From assembly GCA_021464415.1 (NCBI GenBank), contig CM038470.1, positions 6,584,394 to 6,648,393 of the forward strand: a DNA stretch of 64,000 bases, in the 5' to 3' direction. This document shows, piece by piece, positions 48,584 to 57,800 of the stretch. Every line of letters begins with the position of its first letter. Positions within the stretch are counted from its first letter, which is position 1. Origin of the DNA: Lonicera japonica (lineage: Eukaryota > Streptophyta > Magnoliopsida > Dipsacales > Caprifoliaceae). Both the position numbers and the translations under genes were made by a program. The notes beneath the pieces are model-generated. The model had not been told where the DNA came from, did not search any database, and saw only the letters and a program-made list of their open reading frames with translations.

Positions 48584-48667
48584 AAGCCAGTGATGTGTTT
48601 TGTTGATTTAAATATTTGGAATTACCGTCTGAATATCCTTGACGAGAGATCGACTATCTGAGGCTTT
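48584..48667 (+). ncRNA. snoR77Y: Box C/D snoRNA, snR77/snoR77Y type, predicted 18S 2'-O-methylation guide
   Basis: Terminal stem AAGCC (48584-48588) with GGCTT (48662-48666). Box C is GTGATGT (48590-48596, one mismatch to RTGATGA) and box D is CTGA (48658-48661). D' is CTGA (48629-48632), and a C'-like TTGACGA lies at about 48639. The stretch directly before D', TGGAATTACCG, is an exact complement of CGGTAATTCCA in the conserved 18S rRNA segment. The D'+5 rule points to the U of GCGGU. This is the position methylated in yeast (Um578, guided by snR77) and served in plants by snoR77Y; the symbol is assigned on that basis. A T-run follows. Confidence 0.78.
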
Positions 48668-48669
48668 TT

Positions 48670-48925
48670 TTTTGGTTTATGATAATAGAAATTAATAAAT
48701 TATATAAGTTTGTGATTGATTTTTCAAATAAATTAAGACTTCAGTTGTTTTTCAGTAAAGCTTTATCGGTGTCTTCGGAATCGTTGCTTCTGTAGTATAT
48801 ATTTTATAGAACGAGAAGATAAGTAGCTGAAGGGTTTTAAATTATGCATTTACTCATTGGCTAATCAACACCTCACTACAACAAAAATAGTAAAAGCCAA
48901 GCCCCGCAAGGAGAAACATCCTCTC
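48670..48925. other. Short intergenic segment
   Basis: AT-rich 3' flank of the snoRNA pair. I looked for further C/D or H/ACA structures here and found none that were convincing. Confidence 0.4.
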
Positions 48926-48929
48926 ATCT

Positions 48930-49215
48930 AATACCCAATCTAATTTTCTAGCTGCTCCACTTCAGCATCCATCCCAACTGTTGCGCTGAGAAGACAAACC
49001 CAACCTGGCAAGCACTGTATTCCAAGAACTATCATGCCTGTACATTTCCAGCATCATATAAAAACACATTGGTCATTCATTATCAACCACTCCACATCTC
49101 TACTGATTTTACGCAAATTAGCATTGGTTGTTGATCTATCCCTACAATCCAGTCAAATGGGAATATTATCCTTGTGCCACACAAGATTGGACCAACTCAC
49201 AGTAGGATTTCTTCT
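48930..49215 (-). pseudogene. LINE zf-RVT remnant
   Basis: The minus strand reads WSNLVWHKDNIP, then after a stop a stretch ending NDQCVFI. This matches the order of the zinc-binding domain at the C-end of plant LINE reverse transcriptases. Multiple stops; dead fragment. Confidence 0.5.
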
Positions 49216-49367
49216 TTCAAGCTTATTCCACTCTGTGCAGTCAGGATCCACTTCATTTCATCATCTCTAAAAGCATCTCTAATGACATAATAAAAATAAC
49301 AGTTGTAATTAAATTTAATAATGTTGACAAAAAATACGATCTTAATGGTATAATTAAATTTAATAAT

Positions 49368-49703
49368 ATTATTTTAATGACATAATTAAATTTTAATAAT
49401 ATTTTAATGAATAACTAAATTTATATTCAAGTTTATTTCATTTATAATTAAAATAATGAGAGGCTAATTTTATTGGGTAATTTTTTTTTTAAATTTAAAT
49501 TATCGTTTTTTTCCTTTTTTTCAAGCAAAATTTAAATTGATTAATTTGTGATTAATCAATATAATAGACTTTATAAATTTAGTTATTGAAAAAAAATAAT
49601 TATTATGGATGGTTATATTGTAAAATTTAATAACTCAATCAAAAATTGTTTTAATTATTCTATTGGAGTTGCTCTAACAAACATTCATTAACCTATTTAT
49701 TCA
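49368..49703 (+). repeat. Left copy of the 335-bp direct repeat flanking the viral insertion
   Basis: This starts ATTATTTTAATGACATAATT and ends CATTAACCTATTTATTCA. It matches 53863-54196 in direct orientation with only scattered substitutions and small length changes in A/T runs. The content is AT-rich and non-coding. Viral sequence begins at the next base. Confidence 0.92.
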
Positions 49704-49797
49704 GGATAATCAACAAGCAATACCTTTGCTATAAAAGTTAGAGTTGCATCGCAACTTGGGTGACGTCTCACTAATTCTTGTCTTTAATACCAAATTG
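49704..49797 (-). repeat. Inverted viral leader fragment
   Basis: This is the reverse complement of 51599-51692 with about 12 substitutions, and it includes a decayed primer-binding site (reverse of CCAATTTGGTATCAG). It joins head-to-head with plus-oriented leader sequence at about 49797. The extra divergence suggests the two viral copies were distinct before insertion or have aged since. Confidence 0.8.
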
Positions 49798-49850
49798 TTG
49801 ATAGACGTGCTAATTTTATTGTTTTTGTTTATTAAATTTTTTCTCTTGAA

Positions 49851-50852
49851 ATGTTAAGCAGATCTATTTCTCGTTCAAAATATGTTTTCAGTTCTTTTGT
49901 AAAGAACATTGATGATGTCGAATTTTTTAATATAAAAAATAAATTATTAAACTGGCATTTACCTATGGTTAAACAAAACAAAATTTATAATTTTGAAATG
50001 TTTGATTTTATTTCTTTAATGTCTATTAAAACTATTGAACAGACTATTCCCGTTGGAAATAATCTTGATCATATGCAGTTATTACATGAAGATGAAATCT
50101 TGTGTTATAAAGATAAATATAAATATATGCATATTGGTCTTAATCAAGTGGTTATTAAACCTTTAATTTTTCTAGGTTTAAATACCTCCTTATTAATTGC
50201 TTTGCGTGATTGTAGACATAATAAATTTAAAGATTCCTTATTGGAAATAATCTAGACTAGTTTATGTGATGGTCCAGTTTATTTTAACTGCCTCCCTGAT
50301 TATTCTGTTTCTTTATCTGACAAAAAATTATTAGATGTTTTAACCTTAAATATTCAAATGAGTGGTTACGATTTAAAAGAAGGAAGTGAACCTTTAAATG
50401 TTACTTATAGAGTTCATTATAAAGTTATGAATTCCCTTAACCTTAATGCTAAAAGATATGACCCTAAGGGTAAAATTACTCTTATTGAAACTATTTTTTT
50501 AAAATCTGATATAGCTGTGCCTAGAACCATTAAATGGAATGAAATTGAATTACCGAAACAATGGCTTCTTGAAGCAGCAGCTCCGCCAACCCTTGTTGAA
50601 AATAAAAAAATTGAGGAGATTCTTCAATTTGATGATGGAGATGTTATCGTTAGATTTGACAATAATAAAACGGCTAGGTTATCAACCTCATCCAAAAGAC
50701 CATCTTCGGCCTCTTATTCTGAAAGCCAAATATTTTATACTCCGGCTCCTACTATTAGTTATAGTATTCCTATCTCCAAAAACCCCATAGAGGCAGGAGT
50801 TTCTGGTACTAAAGACGATGAGTTACAATTTGAAGGAGTCATTAATTCCTAA
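49851..50852 (+). pseudogene. Caulimovirid movement-protein region (start of ORF1), disabled
   Basis: From ATG 49851 the frame encodes a 30K-superfamily-like movement protein region of the viral polyprotein; GLNTSLLIALRDCRHNK is characteristic. A TAG stop at 50253-50255 interrupts it, after which the same frame continues to a TAA at 50850-50852. In living relatives this domain mediates cell-to-cell movement through plasmodesmata. The piece lacks everything downstream of the movement domain. Confidence 0.75.
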
Positions 50853-50879
50853 CAAAATATTCCTCATGGTGTTTATTCT

Positions 50880-51226
50880 AAACCTTCTAAAAATGAACTG
50901 GATATTATTTCTGAATTAGGTTTTGCTATGAAACAAATTATGACTCTTACTAAAAGTGAGTTTTCTTATAAACGAACTGATTGTAATACAGAATTTATGC
51001 AAGAAAAATATTCTGATTTTAGAAAATGGTTTTTTGCAGAATTTTCTGATGACAAAAATTTATTAGATGTTTTAACCTTAAATATTCAAATGAGTGGTTG
51101 CGATTTAAAAGAGGGTAGTGAACCTTTAAATGTTACTTATAGAGTTCATTATAAAGTTATGAACACCCTTAGCCCTAATGCTAAAAGATATAACCCTAAG
51201 GGTAAAAACTACCCTTATTGAAACTA
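50880..51226 (+). pseudogene. Second partial movement-protein segment
   Basis: A coding-like stretch with viral-type residues leads into a near-duplicate of the preceding copy: 51051-51226 matches 50319-50493. The two copies share the short sequence GACAAAAA(T/A)TTATTAGATG at the junction. The frame ends soon after, where the intergenic region begins. Confidence 0.7.
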
Positions 51227-51433
51227 ATGAAACTTGTGCTACTTTATTAAAGTAAAGGAAAAAGCTTTATTAAAGTGTTGATTTCTTTGGACGAACGCCT
51301 GCATCCTTCAAGTACACGCCACCAGAGGAATCTGCAATTATTTTGCTTTTACTGTTTGCAATTATTTTGCCTTTCCTATACAAACACTGTGTACTTTTAC
51401 TGTGTGCTTTTACTATTTGCTTTTCCTTTCCCC

Positions 51434-51620
51434 CTATTTAAGTTTGGTTTGTATGAGAAGGGAGTTGTCTTTTGTTTTTTTTTTCTTTTCTCCTCTCTTT
51501 CTCCGCTGTTGTTAACTTCTATGTTTTTCTTTCTTTTTTGTAATCTTGTTTAATTTTAATAAAAGTTTGAGTTCTGTCTACATCTTCGATCCTTGTATCA
51601 ATTTGGTATCAGAGGCAGGA
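51434..51620 (+). promoter_or_regulatory. Viral intergenic region: TATA-like box, poly(A) signal, primer-binding site
   Basis: CTATTTAAG (about 51434) resembles the promoter TATA and AATAAA lies at 51558-51563. TGGTATCAGAGGCAGG at 51604-51619 matches the plant initiator tRNA-Met primer-binding consensus (TGGTATCAGAGC-) with a minor difference. Order and spacing fit a caulimovirid leader. A second ORF1 start follows at 51762 and breaks off at about 51849, where orientation changes. Confidence 0.7.
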
Positions 51621-51900
51621 ATTAGTGGGACGTCACCCAAGTCGCGTTGCAGCTCTAACCCTTATAGCAAAGGTATTGCTTGTTGGTTATCCATGTTTGC
51701 GTAAATCGTTGACAGACGTGCTAATTTTATTGTTTCTGTTTATTAAATTTTTCCTCTTGAAATGTTGAGCAGATCTATTTCTCGTTCAAAATATGTTCCC
51801 AGTTCTTTTATAAAGAACACTGATAATGTCGAATTTTATAATATAGAAAATAAACTATATGATGTCTTAATAATCACTCCACTTGGTTTTTTCCTTTGTC

Positions 51901-53228
51901 TTATTTGATAGGTGGAGTGCTGGGGTCTTCATATAGACGGGCGAGCCATCTTCCCATATGGGTTGTCATATTTTCATTGGGTTCCGCAAAATCGTCTTCA
52001 TCAATATTAATTAGTTGATTATTGGCTTCAGATTTCACCTCAGATTTTGAATCTTGAGAAATAGACATAATATCCTCGTCCATATCTAACTGTGATGCTA
52101 AATTTTGAAGAATCTTTCTTTAAGCTCTTTGATAGGAGTATTAGGGAATTTCTCTTTAAGAGACGCAAGTGACGGAGTTTTAAACTCAATTTTCTCAATA
52201 CTTTGCTTCTTTAAGAAGGCTTCATCATCTTCAGCTTGTTTATTGAATTCAAGAAATTCAAAAAGATCCTTCTTTATTTGAATTATAAGTTCCGTAGTAT
52301 CGAATTTTTGCCACCATTTGTAATAATAGTCACGGACTAGAAGGAATAAGCCGTTATTGCGGGTAGTAGTATTAAAATTCCATTGAAATATCTAGGGAAT
52401 ATGATATTTAGTAAAGAAGTGTAATAACTCAAATTTTTTTATAGGATATTGCTTCTTAATAAGAAGCCTAGGATTATTTTTGCTATAAGCAATAAAAGCA
52501 ATAAAAAGTTCATATAGATTATTAGGAAGGACATCTTCTTGAGGACCAGATAAAATAAACCACTAGTAGAACCAATGGGGAAGGGATTCTAAATAAGAAT
52601 CATCATCTTTAAGTCTATCAAAACGGAAAAACCAGGTGTGAGAATTATACTGGTTTTGATATAAGAAGGCCTTTTTCCAAGCTTCAATATAGTCCCAATA
52701 ATTATAAGTATGGGGGGCTGTTTTATTCTCGGAGTAATAAGTCCTTAGGCTTTGCTCTTTATTGGGATTTAATCCCCACTCCTCAATGCTAATAACGCCT
52801 TTAATAAAAGCCTTGCTGAACGCAATTTCTGAGTTATATGAACCCACATTTCTGTTCATATGCGTAAATATTGCGCTCTCGGTATCTTTAAGAATAGCTT
52901 CATAATAATCTCTAGTTTTTTCACTAATAAGTGGAAATTCCATTTTATTTTCAAAATACCTTTGGGCAATAGTCCTCGGATTCATAGCAAATCGTTGGTC
53001 ACTTTCTTGTAAATAGAGAACAAAATCTTGTTGGAGCTTTTTTAAAGCCACTTGAACTTCTTCTTTAAGAGTTTCTTTGAACGTCGCTGGGGACGGTGGT
53101 TTAACCTGGGAAGAAGAAGCATGGGATTTAATCCCAGAAGTACCAATATTACGAGCAGGAGATCGAGGATGACTTCTTCTACCTCTCTGTCTTCTATAAG
53201 AGGAGGAGGAACCTGGTGGTCTACTCAT
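51901..53228 (-). pseudogene. Caulimovirid second ORF (florendovirus-type), disabled
   Basis: ATG at 53228-53226, overlapping the RNase H stop by one base (TAATG). The N-terminus is basic and Ser/Arg-rich, followed by a helical region with conserved aromatic residues. Function in the family is unknown. In-frame stops occur at 52563-52565 and 52392-52394, and a further stop at about 52098-52100 precedes a frame change into the acidic C-terminal piece that ends at 51901. Not expressed as a full protein. Confidence 0.65.
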
Positions 53229-53862
53229 TAGACCTTACCCTGCAAAAATTCTCTGGTTAAGAAATCAGGAAGAGAGTTTGATTCTCCTTTTATAAATTCT
53301 ATTTTGAAATCAAATACTGATAATATCGCTTGCCATCTAGCAAATATTTGTTTTGAAGCAATATTTTTAACATCCTTTTCAAGCACATCTTTTGCTGCTT
53401 GACAATCAATACGTAATAGAAACTCTTGATTCAATAAATCTTCTTGAAAATCGGAAATACATTCAACAACTGATAATATTTCTTTTTTAATTGTAGAATA
53501 ATTTTTCTGGGCATCATTCCACTTACCAGAAGTAAATCTAGATAAAATTTCTTTATCAGAGTCTTTAAATTTCTGTTTAAGAATACCACCATAACCTATA
53601 TCAGAAGCATCGGTTTCAACAATTTTAAAAGAATAAGGTGATACAAGCGCTAAACAAGGGAGTTGTTTAACTTTTGATTTAATAGTTTTAACAGCTATAG
53701 TATGTCTTTCAGACCAAGGAAGAGGATTTTTTCTTAACCTTTCATAAAGCGGAATACAGTCTGTAGCCAAATTTTTGTAATAATCCCGAATATAATTTAG
53801 AGATCCTAGAAATCTTTGTAATTGGATTTTATCTCTAATCTCATTAGGGAATTTATCAGCAA
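53228..53862 (-). pseudogene. Caulimovirid reverse transcriptase C-end and RNase H
   Basis: Open from the insertion edge at 53862 to a stop at 53228. It starts in the RT thumb (FLGSLNYIRDYY) and continues through the RNase H core: the first acidic residue in ETDASD, the second in the EILSVVE helix, and a third in RIDCQAAKD. The end is IKGESNSLPDFLTRE, typical of viral RNase H. The 5' part of RT, including the YxDD catalytic site, is absent, so it is inactive for reverse transcription. Confidence 0.85.
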
Positions 53863-54196
53863 ATTATTTTAATGACATAATTAAATTTTAATAATATTTT
53901 AATGAATAACTAAATTTATATTCAAATTTATTTCATTTATAATTAAAATAATGAGAGGCTAATTTTATTGAGTAATTTTTTTTTTAAATTTAAATTTTTT
54001 TTTTTCCTTTTTTTCAAGCAAAATTTAAATTGATTAATTTGTGATTAATCAATATGACAGACTTTATAAATTTAATTATTGAAAAAAAATAATTATTATG
54101 GATGGTTATATTGTAAAATTTAATAACTCAATCAAAAATTGTTTTAATTATTCTATTGGAGATGCTCTAACAAACATTCATTAACCTATTTATTCA
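53863..54196 (+). repeat. Right copy of the 335-bp direct repeat
   Basis: Direct repeat of 49368-49703. It begins at the first base after the viral RT sequence and ends TATTTATTCA, followed by TTAACCACAATT. The locus before insertion probably had only one copy. Confidence 0.92.
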
Positions 54197-54394
54197 TTAA
54201 CCACAATTTTTCTTTAAGAGGACAACAAACATCCTCCCAAGTCTCTTTTACCTCATGCTTGTCGAGCTCTGTACTCGACCCCATAAACTTACGCAAAATA
54301 TCATTAGTATCTTCCAAAATCTTATTTTGGCGAGTTGAACATACTACTCTAGAAAGCTTTGATACTGTGAAGAACCGAAATTACCAGTTGAACA

Positions 54395-54527
54395 GTTACC
54401 AGCATAACTCAAGTGTTCTTTGATGTTCAGCTAGTAACTCTACTAAGCATTCTCTCTGAGACACCCACAGTCCCCACTGGTAGATCCCCTTACTTTTTTA
54501 CTAGAACACTTGAGTTATGCTGGTAAC
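54395..54527. repeat. 25-bp perfect inverted repeat
   Basis: 54395-54419 (GTTACCAGCATAACTCAAG...) and 54503-54527 are perfect reverse complements with an 83-bp loop. It may be the ends of a small element or a hairpin in the 3' flank of the transporter gene. Confidence 0.8.
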
Positions 54528-54833
54528 TCAAGTGCTTAACTCAACAACAAGGTTTTTTTCACTAGAATCAATTTTGAATTATTGACATGGTAAAAAAAAT
54601 CAATTGATCCTGATCCTGGGAAACAAAGCAGTGTCATTGCACCTTCTGTTCCAATAAATTTTTTAGCATAATTAATGTAATAAACGTGTGCAGAAATAAA
54701 CCTATTACAAAATATCTGGAAATGGCAAAACTCCAAACCAATGGCACCTGTCAACATGGGAAACAAAACTGTGTCATGGCACTTTTCATTCTTTATTCTT
54801 GACCTTTTGTGTCGTTAGCTGGAAAACTGGGGT

Positions 54834-57800
54834 TCAGTGACGTCTTGATCTCTTGCGATTTAGTGACATCTCAATTTCTTCAAGAGATCGTCCTTTTGTT
54901 TCGACAATAAAATAATAAGCAAATGTTGCTGCCAACAAGGAAATCCCACCAAAGCTTGCATAAACTGGAGCAACCCCCAATTTGTCCACAAGTTCCAGGA
55001 AGAAGAGACCAACCAAGAAATTACACACCTAGATGAAATGCAACACAAATAAGTAAGAGTTCAACTTTTATCCATAACGATCTTCATGCAATGACAGGAG
55101 TCCAGGACAAACGCATTAGTAGTGTTTCTACTTGAAATTAAATCCATAAGGAGCATTATGATAGTGTAGTTATTCAAATGCTAACCGATCATATCATCTT
55201 CGTGTTCTGCTTGTGTGCCTATTTGAGTCTTTTCTTTCCTTCTATTTCGATCTATTCCCCCTTCAATACCTCCAAAAGGGGCATTGTTATCAACATCTCC
55301 TTTTCCTCTCCTTTTTTTTTTGAAAAGGAAATTTATAAGTATATTCCTTTATTACAAATAAGGAAGACACCCTCCTCACCTCAAGTTAGACTTGAACTCA
55401 GAACTTCTTGAATTTGGGTGGTGCCTTTGCTACTTGCTCTACGTAAATATTGATACTTCTCTCAGTGTTTTTTCCATTTTGCATGCTTTGGGCCGGGGGG
55501 AGGTGGGTTGGTTGGAAATAAACTCAGGTTGCATTGGTAAAATTTATAAACTGCAACAAAATTGTTTTCTTCGGAATAATAGAGGGTATAAGTTTTTTTG
55601 ATACATATTAGTATATTACATACCCAGTGGACAGAGAAACTGAAGGCCATAATCTTGCCACGCATCCTGCTGCTGCTAAGCTCTGGTATGATAAGACCGG
55701 TTGCTGGGCCAGCTCCAATAGCAAACGTAAATATGTACCTAAAAACATTGTACCAGCTCGTTTATGGTGTACCGAGCACAGTATCATACGTGGTGCTAGC
55801 CATTTTTGACATAAGGCTCCAATTTATGGGTTCCATACTAACGTGAAGGAGGAGGAGGAGGGGGGGGGGGGGGGGGGGGAGTGTTAGAAAATTATGTGGG
55901 AGTAAAACCAAGTAAAATATGAATTAGTGAGAGTGGGAGTGTTACTGAGTTAAATAAGGGGTGCTCATAGCACCACCCTTTTTTTATAGGACCGGGAATA
56001 AATTCCATCCCAATAATATGTCTCAAATAAAAAGGCTGCAGAGAAAAAGGCATACGTGAGGGTTCCCAGTATAGATAAGCTGTGGCTAAGCTCTTCATCC
56101 ATCGGTGAGCTGATAGCATAGACTACGAGACACATCGATATTGCCTGCACAAAGATCCATTTGTTGCTTAGTTCACAGGTATGAAGATATGCAGTCAGGG
56201 AAAAACACTGATCTGATTTATAAATAAATGGTATCAAAAGCAGTAAATGTCCTCTTGTGTTTGTGTGTGTTTGGCAGTGTTTCTGTTCCGGGTTCTACAT
56301 TGCAAAGCTTCCTCTCCTCCCTAACATACCTCTGTTTTTCAAGATGCATGCTATGTATATAATGTAAACAATACCCCACAAAAATTTGTATGAACATTAG
56401 ATGTCTAAACATCTCTCTTACATAAATATATTAAAAAGCCCACTCACCATTCCCAAGTAACTTCCAATTAGAAGCCTCTTTCTCCCTTGTCTATCAATTA
56501 AGTACAAAGCACAAAGTGCTCCTGGAGATGTCAATTAACCAGTCAACAACAACGAGAGCCTATATGTGAACTTATACATATACTCATAAATATACATATA
56601 AATAACAATGTATTCCAAACCTGCGAAGTTGGTAAGTCCAACATATAAGCTTGCTAAAGCACCACTTGTTATTCCAACATCTTGGAAAGTTAAGGACGAA
56701 AAATAAAGAACTCCGTTGATTCCCGCAAACTGCTGAAGTACAAAAAGGGCACCTCCAATGGATGCAACTGCAGTATAGAAGAAACATGTTTGAAAACTTG
56801 AGCATATAGCCGTATACATGGTAGGTTAACAAATTATTGTCAAATAAAACTTCAAGACCATGTAAAAATCTATAAATCTATATGTAAGAACTAAGAAGAG
56901 GTGCCTAACAATTTAGATTATAATCCACTGTTTAACATATGCAAAAGCACATTTACACAACATATGCAAAAAACACCTTAATACAACCTCTAGAGTGTGG
57001 CTTCTCTAAGAGTGCCAGCCATCTACTATCCAAATCATCACCGTCATTTTTAATGACCGACTGAAATTCTTCAATGGCTTTGTCGACTTCAGATGGCCCC
57101 CACAGGTTTTTGATTATTTCTTTGGCGTCACTAATTCTCCCAGCCTAAAAACAACAGAACCGAAGATTATAAGTCGAGACAAAGAGGTGGACTAATAATA
57201 AAATATGAAATGAAAGTGAAACGAATCCTACTTTACATAGCCAGCGGGGGCTTTCTACAGCAAACTGCATACCAAGTGCTACAACGAATCCAGGAAGACT
57301 TGCAATATACAGCATCATCCTCCACCTGAAAGGAACAAACGTAATCAGAAGGAATTATATAGGCATGGAATCTAATTCCCAAACAATCACAAGGGAAAAC
57401 CAAGTAAAAGAGCTGACCAATGAGGATCGTTTTCAGAGAATATGCCAAAAAAATATGATGCGATAATTCCAGTGCACGTGCCAATTTGGCACAACGTTCC
57501 CAGGGAACCCCTATATTTTGTTGGAGCAACCTACGAAACAGTTGTTGAGGGATATAGATTAAAAGAGGAAATAAAATTTCTCTACAACTGAACATGTAAT
57601 TATTTTTATAATTACAAATTACTTCACAAAACTTGGGAAACTCTTTAGTCTTTACAAGTGTAGTTTAACAAACATTGTAGACCATAGAAGGAACTCTCAT
57701 TTTCATCATTCTCACTACTACTTTAGCATCCTCTGCAGAGTCTCGTGGCATCTTGGGGAGACTCCTGAATAATTTTAAACATTCTGACCATGACTTGAAT

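Larger units (their letters stand above)
49704..53862. mobile_element. Endogenous caulimovirid insertion, rearranged and defective
   Basis: About 4.2 kb of pararetroviral sequence in several joined pieces. In order: an inverted leader fragment (49704-49797); the 5' part of ORF1 with the movement protein (+, from 49851); a second, partial movement-protein segment (+, about 50880-51226); an intergenic region with poly(A) signal and primer-binding site (+, 51240-51700); another ORF1 start (+, 51762-51849). The orientation then switches: a second ORF and RT/RNase H lie on the minus strand (51901-53862). The order RT-RNase H followed by a separate downstream ORF fits florendoviruses (endogenous caulimovirids of flowering plants); a petuvirus-like origin is less likely. 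Several stops and missing coat-protein, protease and most RT regions make it incapable of replication as it stands. Confidence 0.85.
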
